Of a DNA stretch of 64,000 nucleotides, positions 36,559-45,286 are shown piece after piece; the first letter of the stretch is position 1, and each line of letters starts with the position of its first letter. The translations under genes were made by a program, and so were the position numbers. Source of the stretch: Shewanella sp. ANA-3. GTDB taxonomy: Bacteria > Pseudomonadota > Gammaproteobacteria > Enterobacterales > Shewanellaceae. The stretch spans positions 4,588,001 to 4,652,000 of the forward strand of contig NC_008577.1 in assembly GCF_000203935.1 (NCBI RefSeq). Direction: 5' to 3'. Below the pieces are notes generated by a model. That model saw nothing but the letters and a program-made list of their open reading frames with translations, was not told where the DNA came from and made no database searches.

Positions 36559-37701
36559 ATGATGATAAATAGTGACAATTCAACTTTATTAACATTTATT
36601 GAAATCATAAAATTTGAGGCAAGTGAAAAATATTTGATAAAAAAATATTTTGATTATCGTATTTGTACTACAGCGATACTGTTATTACTAATACCCTTAG
36701 GATTTGCAGAAGGCTTATTTGACCATATAACCACACCTGAATTGAATGGTGAGCTACTAGAACTTAGATTATATATGTTTTTTTTGATTATCCCTGCGAT
36801 TTTAACATTTAAGGCAAAGAGTGTTAAAATCGCAACAGCAACTATTATTGTGACTGTGATCTTCATATCTTTTCTTTCAATAAAAATGGCTGAGATTTTA
36901 GGTGAAGAGGCTATTTATACAGTTACTACCGTGGCTATTTACCCTTTCCTTATATTCTTCATTTTAATTGGACTTTCAATATACATCCAAATTACTGCCC
37001 TATTTTCTGCTTTTTTGTTTGTTATACATTACAAGTTAGATGCAGCTACGAATATGGATCTGCAAAACATTTATTTCCAAATAGCATTTCTTTATAGTCT
37101 TGCCGCATTGTTAGTAATGCTAATTTTCTCTTGGAGTTATTACAATCGTTATTGCCTTGAACTGGCTCTAGAAAAGGGGTCAAGAACTGATCCATTAACA
37201 GGTGTAGCTAATCGAAGACATTTTGATAGTTTGCTTAAATCCGAGGTGAATCGAAACTCTAGATTTGGAAGCGCTTGTGCTCTCATTATACTAGATATAG
37301 ATTTTTTTAAGCGCATTAATGATACATACGGACACCCAACTGGAGATAGTGTTATTTGTTCCCTTGCGAATTTCTGCGTAACCCTCTCCCGGGAAACAGA
37401 TCTGGTGGCTCGACTAGGTGGAGAAGAATTTGCAATAATTCTCCCCGATACAAACATTAGTAGTGCAAAGAATCTAGGAGAACGAATCAGGTTACATGTT
37501 GAGAACCAATCTTTAATAAGTGAAACAGGAGAGAAAGTAATATGGACAATTAGCTTGGGGATCTCCGCCTTACAAGAACACAAAATTACTAAAAATAATA
37601 ATGAGTTTATTGCTGAGCAATTAATTCAGCATGCAGATACAGCTCTTTACGAGGCTAAAAAAGGCGGACGTAATAGAACTGTTTTATATGACAGTGAATA
37701 A
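36559..37701 (+). CDS. membrane diguanylate cyclase (GGDEF)
   Basis: About 380 residues with roughly six hydrophobic helices in the first half (about residues 35-200) and a GGDEF domain in the second half. The domain starts at the typical DPLTGVANRRHFD near residue 212; the active site is ARLGGEEFAIIL near residue 295, an allowed GGEEF variant, followed by the C-terminal ADTALYEAKKGGRNRTV. It should make cyclic di-GMP from GTP. I see no RxxD inhibitory site directly before the motif (SRETDLVARLGGEEF). Two ATG codons in a row open the gene, with AGGGGA upstream. It is AT-rich cargo. Confidence 0.88.
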   Translation: MMINSDNSTLLTFIEIIKFEASEKYLIKKYFDYRICTTAILLLLIPLGFAEGLFDHITTPELNGELLELRLYMFFLIIPAILTFKAKSVKIATATIIVTVIFISFLSIKMAEILGEEAIYTVTTVAIYPFLIFFILIGLSIYIQITALFSAFLFVIHYKLDAATNMDLQNIYFQIAFLYSLAALLVMLIFSWSYYNRYCLELALEKGSRTDPLTGVANRRHFDSLLKSEVNRNSRFGSACALIILDIDFFKRINDTYGHPTGDSVICSLANFCVTLSRETDLVARLGGEEFAIILPDTNISSAKNLGERIRLHVENQSLISETGEKVIWTISLGISALQEHKITKNNNEFIAEQLIQHADTALYEAKKGGRNRTVLYDSE

Positions 37702-38093
37702 AAGATCTCATTGAATTACCAACAATTCGCTAAACGACTGTCAACTCCTGAATAACACATATGACATGTATTACTTGACGTAACTTCAACCTGTAAGGCA
37801 TGCAATCACTTCTGCATTATAACATCTATTTACGTGCAGAAATCGAGCAGTTTTGAGCTGTTTTTGAAGCGAATTGTTAGATTATGTCGATAGTCTTCAC
37901 GTATGCACATGAAACAGCATAAAAATTCAGATTTTGACTCACATCTGACTTTTCACTTAGGGGAGCAGAAACATCTCAGTACACAACGAACACGAGATAG
38001 CTGAGCTTTATATGTGAATCTGTATGTGAGGAACAGATTCACAAGCTCACTTTAGGACAAAACTGAGCTAGGCACTTTGTTTATTGAAAATAA
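37702..38093. other. non-coding region with a nested inverted repeat
   Basis: No gene is seen. An inverted repeat lies at 38003-38048: GTGAATCTGT (38014-38023) and ACAGATTCAC (38033-38042), with outer arms GAGCTT and AAGCTC. It is placed between the diguanylate cyclase gene and the array terminator and may be a transcript-end hairpin for the former. Confidence 0.5.
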
Positions 38094-38127
38094 AAAACCT
38101 CTCCCCATAATAATGGAAAGAGGTTTT
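38094..38127 (-). terminator. intrinsic terminator of the CRISPR array
   Basis: Stem AAAACCTCT (38094-38102) / AGAGGTTTT (38119-38127) with an inner CCAT/ATGG extension; on the minus strand it is followed by a T run. Its upstream arm overlaps by 7 bases the last, degenerate CRISPR repeat, so the array transcript ends immediately after the homing guide. Confidence 0.85.
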
Positions 38128-38448
38128 GCTGCCTTTTCGGCGGGTATCTCAAAGTCAACTTGTAAATGACGATTTTCACGATTTTCAGCTGCCTATTCGG
38201 CAGGTCACAGTTTGGGGCTGAGTTTGCCATTTTCCTAAATATTTTCAGCTGCCTATTCGGCAGGTCACGATGAAGCAGACCACCTCGATTACCCCACGCT
38301 ATTTTCAGCTGCCTATTCGGCAGGTCACACTATTTATCAAGACCTTCTTTAAAATCAAACATTTTCAGCTGCCTATTCGGCAGGTCACAGTTTGGGGCTG
38401 AGTTTGCCATTTTCCTAAACATTTTCAGCTGCCTATTCGGCAGGTCAC
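38121..38448 (-). CRISPR. type I-F3 CRISPR array, five standard repeats plus one degenerate
   Basis: Five identical 28-bp repeats occupy 38421-38448, 38361-38388, 38301-38328, 38241-38268 and 38181-38208, with a degenerate sixth at 38121-38148. Spacers are all 32 bp. Reading the minus strand, repeats begin GTGACCTGCCG and hold the CTGCC/GGCAG stem of type I-F crRNAs, and the array follows cas6. Spacers 1 (38389-38420) and 4 (38209-38240) differ by only one base. Spacer 5 (38149-38180), between the last normal repeat and the degenerate one, matches the chromosome beside the right end. The array carries no adaptation genes. Confidence 0.96.
38149..38180 (-). ncRNA. homing guide spacer (crRNA for the attachment site)
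   Basis: This 32-base spacer pairs with 53123-53154 at 27 of 32 positions. In crRNA order the mismatches are at positions 3, 6, 18, 24 and 27; every one falls on the third base of a target-gene codon, and three (6, 18, 24) are the flipped-out sixth positions that I-F Cascade does not read. The neighbouring PAM is CC. The downstream repeat is degenerate, a feature known for private homing guides of I-F3 elements. It should direct this transposon to its chromosomal site. Confidence 0.95.
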
Positions 38449-38578
38449 TATACACTTATAAAATAAACCTATATAAAATCAATTACTAGAGCCAAAATTC
38501 AGAAAATAACCATATAATATTTTAAACAGATAATTGGCTTTAAAATTAAAACGTTACAGTAACCACCAAACCAAAAGG
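38449..38578 (-). promoter_or_regulatory. CRISPR leader region
   Basis: An AT-rich 130-bp stretch between the cas6 stop codon and the first repeat. It should hold any array-specific promoter, although the array could also be read through from the tniQ-cas operon. No copy of the Xre palindrome seen before tniQ is present here. Confidence 0.5.
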
Positions 38579-39190
38579 TCAGATTTTATCTACAAGATGA
38601 GATAGCTCCGGTACTGTTCCATTTAGTTGTAAATTGCTAGCAACCCCATAGCTACTAAACAATGGTTCAGTTTGCTCCTTTGCTACCATTTTCTGTATAT
38701 GAAGAAGGTAATCTTGCTTATTACTACCGCTGCTGATTGCTATACGATGAAAAGTGTAAAACTCTCTTGGCTGGATATTTTTTATAGGATTAAATGTCTC
38801 ACCTCGAACTAACGCTCGTTTTTCCAAACGTTTTAAGCGTCTGCGGGCCTCACCAACAAAAATCTTTGCAATTGCCTGATTACGTTTGAACATCACTTCA
38901 GCACAATCATCAGGCACCATTTCAACATTACCAAGGCTAAAAAAGCCACATTCTTTCATATATTGAAAATAGGATTGTTGCTTCAGCTCACTCAATACAA
39001 TTTCATCAGAATGAACAAAAGCAATGACATTCCCGATAGACGCGTCTGACCAAGCAGGAAACGTCAACCCAAGACCTTTAATTTCATGTTTGCAGATATA
39101 TCCATGCATAACTGAGATACAACGCCCCATTAGCAGGGCCAAGTTTGCTTCTTGTGGTAAGAAACGCACCATAAAATAGTAGCGCTGCAT
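38579..39190 (-). CDS. cas6: Cas6 (Csy4-like) crRNA-processing endonuclease
   Basis: Cas6f cuts the CRISPR transcript 3' of the repeat hairpin and stays bound to the crRNA. I start it at ATG 39190 (MQRYYFMVRFLPQEAN), one base after the cas7 stop codon; a longer frame to 39232 would overlap cas7. This gives 203 residues. His29 (in SVMHGY) matches the catalytic histidine position of Csy4, the arginine-rich helix RRRLKRLEKR near residue 115 suits hairpin binding, and FYTFHRIAISSGSN is in the C-terminal half. It is the last gene of the tniQ-cas operon and lies next to the array. Confidence 0.92.
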   Translation of the reverse strand: MQRYYFMVRFLPQEANLALLMGRCISVMHGYICKHEIKGLGLTFPAWSDASIGNVIAFVHSDEIVLSELKQQSYFQYMKECGFFSLGNVEMVPDDCAEVMFKRNQAIAKIFVGEARRRLKRLEKRALVRGETFNPIKNIQPREFYTFHRIAISSGSNKQDYLLHIQKMVAKEQTEPLFSSYGVASNLQLNGTVPELSHLVDKI

Positions 39191-39191
39191 A

Positions 39192-40241
39192 TTATGCCTT
39201 CTTCGTTTCGGCTTTCTTCTGGAACATGCCACCCTTTATCAGGACAGCAAAAAGATAGTAAATATTAGGATGAATTGAATGCCCTGGCTCTGCTGCCTGT
39301 TGATTGAGTTCAGCTAAATACAGCTCTGTATTTACAAATAAGGTATAAAAACTCAGTGCAGATTCAGGTGAGCGTCGTGCGATACCCAGCTCTTTATCTG
39401 CACCGTACTCATGTACTCGTAATCGTTTAACATCGTCCTGATCCCACCAATTATCAATTGATTGAATAGCTGCACCAATCTTGACCGAATTAAAACTCAC
39501 CGCATAACGACCATCAGTACATTTAACCTTAGTAAACTGTTTCGAAGTTTCACCTTCTGCAGACTTTTCACCAAAGGTTTGGCTTGGGTAGATCTCTTGG
39601 CAAAAGACAGTCTCAATTTTTGCTGTAATATCGGCGTTCCAAAATACATTCGGATCAGTCAAAGCTAAGTGCATCTCTTTACTTAATTCACCAAGAACAG
39701 TCCGGGCTTCATCAGACCAAATATTCCAAGCTAACTGCCTCGTATTACTGATTTGATAACACTTTCCCGTACTGGTTTTAATATCTATTTGAGTGTTACC
39801 AGAGTTTTGATTACGCCAGAGCCAAGTTCCTAACAGTAGATTTTTACAAAAACGGGTCGCCAGCTCTTGGTAACCGTCGCACTCCTTAAATGCTGCGGAC
39901 AACTTTTCAAGCAAACTAGAAACCTCAGAATCGCTGCAGCCAGAGGGTTTGAGCGAGTTAGCTTGTACTCTTAGCGAGAAGCGGCAATAGATGTGATCTA
40001 CATTTGGCGGAACATAACACTCTTCAATCGTTAGAGGATTACAGTGTGTAAGGTCCTGGGGGGCTAAGTTTTTCGATTTAAATTGAGGAGTAAATGCTTC
40101 AGTGAATCCAGCTTTTTGACCACGTATACGAGTGATTTCAGCTTCAAGAGGAACAAAATCAGAATCGGCTGTTTTATAGAAAAATACCGCCTTACTTGGG
40201 TAGAGGGATCGGTCATACTTTAAAACATTGCATAGCTCCAT
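39192..40241 (-). CDS. cas7: Cas7 (Csy3-like) Cascade backbone protein
   Basis: A 349-residue backbone subunit that lines the crRNA in type I-F Cascade; six copies are usual. Its size and features fit Csy3: SLYPSKAVFFYKT at the start, HIYCRFSLRVQANSLKPSGCSD near residue 90, and KNLLLGTWLWRNQNSG near residue 127. It starts 9 bp after the cas8/5 stop codon and ends one base before cas6, so translation is probably coupled. Codon use is uniform with the other three genes of this operon. Confidence 0.93.
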   Translation of the reverse strand: MELCNVLKYDRSLYPSKAVFFYKTADSDFVPLEAEITRIRGQKAGFTEAFTPQFKSKNLAPQDLTHCNPLTIEECYVPPNVDHIYCRFSLRVQANSLKPSGCSDSEVSSLLEKLSAAFKECDGYQELATRFCKNLLLGTWLWRNQNSGNTQIDIKTSTGKCYQISNTRQLAWNIWSDEARTVLGELSKEMHLALTDPNVFWNADITAKIETVFCQEIYPSQTFGEKSAEGETSKQFTKVKCTDGRYAVSFNSVKIGAAIQSIDNWWDQDDVKRLRVHEYGADKELGIARRSPESALSFYTLFVNTELYLAELNQQAAEPGHSIHPNIYYLFAVLIKGGMFQKKAETKKA

Positions 40242-40250
40242 AAACCTTCC

Positions 40251-42356
40251 TTAAATCCGTTTCATCAGCATTGAATGCTCTTTTGCCTCTAACATCCAAA
40301 ACGCTCTCTTAAAATAGTTTATTTGCCCCTGTAACCTTATCTCAATCGCCGATGCACACTCAACTACGCCAAGCGCTGGTTCAGCATAGCAATGTAAAGG
40401 CTCTAGGCTACCGACTCGGCTAACGGGTTCAGTCAATGGTAAATAGCCAAACATAGTGGGGCATAGCGAAGAATTTTTATCCAGCAAAAACAGAAGATCA
40501 TTAACATTACCCATTGAATATCTAGTCGGCATAATCCATTTTCCTGACATAGGCAGTCTTTTCAATGTTGAGAAAAGTTCAGCTTCACATTGATAAAGCT
40601 GGCACCACGCACCAACAGCATCTAACTCGGGAGGATGCATTACTCCACCGGCAAAGTTCGCCGGAAAACTTGCTTTCAACATTTCAGTTCGATTATCTAA
40701 GATCGCTAAAGCGTCTTCATAGCCATCGATATGAATGACAAGATCAAACACTAAATCACAATGTCGATTATCAATTATTCCAGCTCGTCTAAATTGATTC
40801 TCTTTCGATCCTTGCATGCCGTACTCAGGCAGTTTTTTGCCCGAGACAGATGAGTACTGACGAATAAACCACGAAAATGAGGTGAATCTAAGCTGAGTAC
40901 CCAAGCCTTCGTTTAATCGCCGCTGGTAGTTATGCATCATTCCCCAAACAGCTGTGAGAGAAGGAATGCCAACACAATACGGATTAGATAAAGCTTGGGC
41001 ATCAAACACTCGAATACCTTTCAAATGTAAATATCGCTGGAAATGCTCATCTGCAGCATCATTTTGTAGCAAAGGTTCTTTATAAGCCAAATGAGTTAAC
41101 AACCATTTCAAGCTATTTCGAAGAAGGGGCATCAGTCTCTGATGAAAGGCATACTGACTTATCATTGCTGAATGCGACATCACCGAATTCAATCTGTCGA
41201 ACAGAGGCAGCAGCAATTCAGGTAATAGCTCATTCTCAAAGGTTAAAAACTGATACTCTAATGAGCCATTAATAGGCTCAAGCTCACTAAGAAGAATCGG
41301 CCCCTCTTTAACCTCTAATCGCCATTCCAACATTGGCGCAAGCCACTCAGATAACATCGTTCTTATCTGTCTAAGATTGGCGACTTTTTGCTGCCTGCGT
41401 TGCTTTAACGCCAATGCTGACTCACTCGATAACAGTTCATCCAATACCCTCATAAATCGAGGCTGTGACAATACATTTTGATTCAATACATCGTGACCAG
41501 ATAAAACCCTAGCCAGTAAATTGTTGCCTAATCCGTGAGTTTTTTTATTAATACGGGGCGGATAATTCAGGGCTTTAGCATTACCGCCAAGAGATGCGAC
41601 TAGCTCACTGACTGCCGCAGGACGAATAAACTCAAGACTGGTATATCGGCCCTGTTTTTTGATTGCTGCTTGCTGGAGTTCAGACTGAAGTGCATGGCTT
41701 ACAACGGGGGTAATCGCTATATATCCATCACGGAATGGCATTCGAACCTGTACGGAGTATTTATCGACTTTATCTGGGCTTAACTGCGCAGGTAAAACAT
41801 GCTTCACCCTGCCGCAAATATTCATAAACTGTTTAACAGGCATGCCAAGTTCTTGAAAAGCCTCTTTCCAGTGTTTTGGTGCTTCACACATTAATGTTGC
41901 AAGGCAAGTTACTTTATCTTGCCAAATAAACTGGCAGCCAAACAGCTTGGCAAAATTGACTTTCGCACTGTCATGAGACCACCCTAAAGTACGTTGGCAA
42001 TTAGCACTACTCAACATATTGGGATGTAATTGAGGACTGGAGGCAACGAGCCTTTGTTTACTGACCCGAATATCTGGGTACTTGAGATTATGGGTATGCA
42101 GCCATTGTACTTCGTCAATGCAAACATCAATATGGGTTTGGTTGTTAACAGTTGTTCTAGCTAACCTTTTATCGAGTAAGTCATCCACCAACTTTTTCGG
42201 ATAGGTAAGATTAAGCAAAATAATTAGGGCAGAGCTTTCCTCGCCAGTCACATCTAACGGTTCTGTATAAGCAGCAAATGCACGCCTCAACGCTGTCGAA
42301 CGTGCTTGAACATCTTCAATATCTAGCAGTTCTCGCAAATGTAAATTCTTTACCAT
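40251..42356 (-). CDS. cas8: Cas8-Cas5 fusion protein of type I-F3 Cascade
   Basis: A 701-residue protein of the length and position of the natural cas8f-cas5f fusion that marks type I-F3 (transposon-encoded) systems. It would recognise the PAM and the crRNA 5' handle. Family similarity is weak by eye, and the call rests on the operon (tniQ directly before, cas7 and cas6 directly after), its size, and the segment RFTSFSWFIRQYSSVSGKKLPEYG near residue 485. Its ATG overlaps the tniQ stop codon by 7 bases (ATGGTAA). A domain search would confirm both halves. Confidence 0.9.
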   Translation of the reverse strand: MVKNLHLRELLDIEDVQARSTALRRAFAAYTEPLDVTGEESSALIILLNLTYPKKLVDDLLDKRLARTTVNNQTHIDVCIDEVQWLHTHNLKYPDIRVSKQRLVASSPQLHPNMLSSANCQRTLGWSHDSAKVNFAKLFGCQFIWQDKVTCLATLMCEAPKHWKEAFQELGMPVKQFMNICGRVKHVLPAQLSPDKVDKYSVQVRMPFRDGYIAITPVVSHALQSELQQAAIKKQGRYTSLEFIRPAAVSELVASLGGNAKALNYPPRINKKTHGLGNNLLARVLSGHDVLNQNVLSQPRFMRVLDELLSSESALALKQRRQQKVANLRQIRTMLSEWLAPMLEWRLEVKEGPILLSELEPINGSLEYQFLTFENELLPELLLPLFDRLNSVMSHSAMISQYAFHQRLMPLLRNSLKWLLTHLAYKEPLLQNDAADEHFQRYLHLKGIRVFDAQALSNPYCVGIPSLTAVWGMMHNYQRRLNEGLGTQLRFTSFSWFIRQYSSVSGKKLPEYGMQGSKENQFRRAGIIDNRHCDLVFDLVIHIDGYEDALAILDNRTEMLKASFPANFAGGVMHPPELDAVGAWCQLYQCEAELFSTLKRLPMSGKWIMPTRYSMGNVNDLLFLLDKNSSLCPTMFGYLPLTEPVSRVGSLEPLHCYAEPALGVVECASAIEIRLQGQINYFKRAFWMLEAKEHSMLMKRI

Positions 42357-43582
42357 GCCGATAAGTACATCCCCTGTCTATCACTACCGAAGCTGCTTTT
42401 GTACTCGATCACTTGCCTTAAATAAAAAACACCAACATGTGGGTCAATCCTCTGCTTTATTTTTTGCCTAAACGCCGACGTTAATATCCCATCTTGATGA
42501 AGCCGATAAACTTGCTCTTGGGTTGTTGACAGTAAAACCGTCGTTTCTGCAACTGTCACTAGCGTATCAGCCACGTTAGGCTTTTTCGATTTAGGATGTA
42601 GCTCAACTAATCTTTGCAAATAACGCATTAAAGCAGCATAGATAAAATGTGGATCTTTATCCTCTGGATACAAACAGCGGGAATGCAGAATTAACTCACC
42701 ATAAATAAATCGAAATGCAGTGTGGTTAAATAGCTTTATCAGTCTTAATTCAGCGCCTTGCGTCAGCTGATCCAGTTCTTGATAAAAGTTTTCAGGCCAG
42801 TTATCAAAATACTCCACCGCATCGCTAAAAGAAGCTTCTTTACTTTTGCAATAGCGCTTTTGATACCAAAGTAGAGCCGCAAGCCGATGAGTTGCACATA
42901 CTTCATGAAGAAGCGGATTTGTAGAGGTAACATCACCACCAATAATGCTCCTCGCTAACATGAGATCTGGCTGTTTAGCGCTAATAACTGCTGCTTTTGA
43001 AAGCTCAAATCCACAGGAACAATAGCCAATTGATTCATTCTCAATATAGTTGAGCGACGCTTTGCATTCGGGGCAATGATGAATCAATTCGCACTCATGC
43101 TTGGCACAGGCAGCATATGGTTTTAAATGCCAAACTTGCCGAATATAAGGCTCATCCTTTAAGCACTCAGGGCAAACGGGCACACTCTCAACATCATCCT
43201 CATTTGCATAACGGATAAAACTTAAAGGAATATCGATATCATTACGATGCACCGCAACGCTAGACCCAATAAAAACTCTGTTCGATCTAAATAGGGCTAT
43301 TTTCTCCAGTTCATGGGGAGGTAAACCAAGAAGGGATTCAAGTAAGCCCAACGCCCTCATCCTAAAATGACTATTGTGCTTAGCATGATAAATATTGAGG
43401 CGTTTTAGCTCGATAGGGAAAGCCCCATGTGCTTCAAAGTCGAGCTCATGTAGCTCTTCTCTGATCGCCAAGCTGAGCTGCTGATAAGAATCAAAAAAGT
43501 TCTCTGAAACGATTCGAAGCAAATAACTTTCAAGCGACTCATCAATGAATGCTCTTGCTCTAGGGGAAAATAAAAATGCCAT
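42350..43582 (-). CDS. tniQ: TniQ transposition targeting protein
   Basis: TniQ joins Cascade and recruits TnsC to the crRNA-marked site. I choose ATG 43582 (MAFLFSPRARAFIDESLESYLLR), giving 410 residues, because GGTGGG lies 5 bases before it and the family's PxxDESLxSYLxR motif follows at once. Zinc ligands are in CPEC (137-140), CAKHEC (159-164), CPEC (170-173) and CSC (188-190). It heads the tniQ-cas8/5-cas7-cas6 operon. A palindrome matching one beside the element's xre gene lies 15 bases upstream, so Xre may repress this operon. Confidence 0.95.
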   Translation of the reverse strand: MAFLFSPRARAFIDESLESYLLRIVSENFFDSYQQLSLAIREELHELDFEAHGAFPIELKRLNIYHAKHNSHFRMRALGLLESLLGLPPHELEKIALFRSNRVFIGSSVAVHRNDIDIPLSFIRYANEDDVESVPVCPECLKDEPYIRQVWHLKPYAACAKHECELIHHCPECKASLNYIENESIGYCSCGFELSKAAVISAKQPDLMLARSIIGGDVTSTNPLLHEVCATHRLAALLWYQKRYCKSKEASFSDAVEYFDNWPENFYQELDQLTQGAELRLIKLFNHTAFRFIYGELILHSRCLYPEDKDPHFIYAALMRYLQRLVELHPKSKKPNVADTLVTVAETTVLLSTTQEQVYRLHQDGILTSAFRQKIKQRIDPHVGVFYLRQVIEYKSSFGSDRQGMYLSAW

Positions 43583-43596
43583 CACCCACCAAAAAA

Positions 43597-43611
43597 CTAA
43601 GAAATCCTTAG
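43597..43611. promoter_or_regulatory. probable Xre operator before the tniQ-cas operon
   Basis: CTAAGAAATCCTTAG differs at one position from the perfect palindrome CTAAGGAATCCTTAG upstream of xre (48587-48601). It ends 15 bp before the tniQ start, a position suited to repression. Regulation of I-F3 elements by an Xre protein is known from related elements; the specific site is inferred from the match. Confidence 0.75.
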
Positions 43612-43795
43612 CAAAACAACATAGAGCAGTCACATAAAAATAGCAAATGGTGAGTAATGAACCTTTTTAGTTACCATGGCGCCGGCAGCAATACAGCATA
43701 CTCTAAGCTAAGCTTAGTTGAGACATTTCCGAGTTAAAGCCTTAACTCTAACGCGTCAGTTTCGGATAAAAATTTCTATAGATTAACGCCGTATT

Positions 43796-43812
43796 CAGCG
43801 GCTTGTCCGCTG
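43796..43812 (-). terminator. small hairpin after the Argonaute gene
   Basis: Inverted repeat CAGCGG / CCGCTG with loop CTTGT, 25 bp beyond the Argonaute stop codon. No clear T run follows. It could end that transcript or be part of an older recombination junction, since similar hairpins occur near integron-type genes. Confidence 0.35.
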
Positions 43813-43837
43813 CAATGCTTTGTTATGTAAGGAAATG

Positions 43838-45286
43838 CTACATATAAAAGCTATAGCTGACCTGAGGTTTCTGATTCACCTCAACATACTTCATGATCTC
43901 CCCAACTTTCCGCGAGCATTCCAGTGTGATCGGATACCGTCCGTCAAATTGCGTGTTGTTCCAGTTCATCTTGGTCAGCCCGAGTACTTCTTCACATAAA
44001 TTCTCCAACGAAGAGTCGTGTTCAAAAGCTCTGATTTCCAGTGGAGACGGAACATACATCCCCGGATAGGTCTTGTAAAAATTGACCGCACCTTTTGTAT
44101 AGAGAATGGCCTTGCTTTCCGACAGTGATAGCAATGTTCCCCTCACAGGGGGATACTGTTCGTAGCTGTAGAGACGGACTTTGGACTCCATAACGGTTAC
44201 GAAGTCTTTCATTCGTATGCCCTTGCTTTCTATTGCCCTCGTAAAACCCCGTATCTCTTCTTCCCTGAAGTTGCTGGACTTGTGAATCACAATTCGTGCA
44301 GGCATTTGCATCAAAGCGTGGTCATACTCATTTAAAGCGTTCATTAACAACTCGAACGCTTGCTCTTCATTCATGTACGGTCGACGGTCTCTTTTATCCA
44401 ATTGAACAGGTGCCCCCCTGAGAATTACGCCATGTCCAAACTCATCAAAGACCTGCGCCAAACTGGTTGATACGGTCTCATTGTCACGACTTTTATAAAA
44501 TCCAATTCCGACATAGCAAGTCTTAGGCTTATGTGTTTCCTCCACCAATCGCCACGGGATTGTCTTATTCCCCTTGTAGTAAAGGGCTGTACAAAAATTC
44601 CACGCTCTCGTCGCATCATCCTGTTGCCCCTTATTACCGGTATCAATGGACAATGACTTCTCTAAAACAAGCTGTAGCGGCTTACCCAAATGCATAGTCT
44701 TCGCTTTCAGTAGTCGGCGGAAGTTATGCTCTAATGAGTTCTTGGATTTGTCATCGTTCGAGTCGCCATCATAGTTTTCTGGATCTTCATCCTTTCCCTT
44801 CTCCTTGGTCAGCGCATCGAACATATCATTTGGGATAACGCAAATAATGACATCCACAGGCCGATGCTCGGCAAGAAACCGGATTTGATCGAAGTAAAGG
44901 TCAACACATACCTTGACTCGCTCTTCCCTGGATTGAATTTTCAGCGTTTTGTTTAGCTCTGACTTCTGGATTGTTCTGGTTAGAGTCGGTCCGTACAGGA
45001 ATTTTGCATAGAAACCGTGATGCAGTGTGAATCCCCCAAACCCTCTGAACAGATTGGAATATTTTGACTCCTTCCCCTCTATTCCTTCTTGGCATTTTGC
45101 TATCCAGAGATCTAACAGATCTACACCTTCTCCGCGCCCAACGATTCCCAGTCTTAACTCGCTTTGCCGAAACTCATCGTTTTTGTCATATACGCCAAGG
45201 GTTTCAATGCCTGCTTTTGGACAGATGTGTGTTCCATTGGCAAACTCCAGCTTCGGCTCTTCAAGGATCTTAATTTGCACTGACAT
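43838..45286 (-). CDS. short prokaryotic Argonaute (MID-PIWI)
   Basis: The ATG at 45286 overlaps the upstream gene's 3' end and gives 482 residues, the size of short pAgos that hold only MID and PIWI domains. The C-terminal PIWI half shows the family layout: CYVGIGFYKS near residue 266, RIVIHKSSNF near residue 350, and the end NNTQFDGRYPITLECSRKVGEIM. The first catalytic aspartate position is occupied by Ile (GIGF), so it is probably not a nuclease itself. Short pAgos use guides to detect invading nucleic acid and activate their partner, here the overlapping upstream protein. It is cargo of the transposon. Confidence 0.9.
   Translation of the reverse strand: MSVQIKILEEPKLEFANGTHICPKAGIETLGVYDKNDEFRQSELRLGIVGRGEGVDLLDLWIAKCQEGIEGKESKYSNLFRGFGGFTLHHGFYAKFLYGPTLTRTIQKSELNKTLKIQSREERVKVCVDLYFDQIRFLAEHRPVDVIICVIPNDMFDALTKEKGKDEDPENYDGDSNDDKSKNSLEHNFRRLLKAKTMHLGKPLQLVLEKSLSIDTGNKGQQDDATRAWNFCTALYYKGNKTIPWRLVEETHKPKTCYVGIGFYKSRDNETVSTSLAQVFDEFGHGVILRGAPVQLDKRDRRPYMNEEQAFELLMNALNEYDHALMQMPARIVIHKSSNFREEEIRGFTRAIESKGIRMKDFVTVMESKVRLYSYEQYPPVRGTLLSLSESKAILYTKGAVNFYKTYPGMYVPSPLEIRAFEHDSSLENLCEEVLGLTKMNWNNTQFDGRYPITLECSRKVGEIMKYVEVNQKPQVSYSFYM

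Noticed and set aside
38389..38420. Spacers 1 to 4 as further self-targeting guides
   Set aside because: I found no match to spacers 1-4 in the window outside the array itself; only spacer 5 matches the chromosome here.
38121..43582. A conventional type I-F CRISPR-Cas immune system
   Set aside because: No cas1 or cas2-3 gene is present, tniQ heads the operon, cas8 and cas5 are one gene, and tnsABC with proper ends surround it. This is the transposon-encoded I-F3 form.
43741..43840. Integron attC site after the Argonaute gene
   Set aside because: CAGCGG/CCGCTG and TTGTTATG resemble cassette ends, but I could not find paired conserved core sites (RYYYAAC with GTTRRRY) at the right spacing, and there is no integrase.
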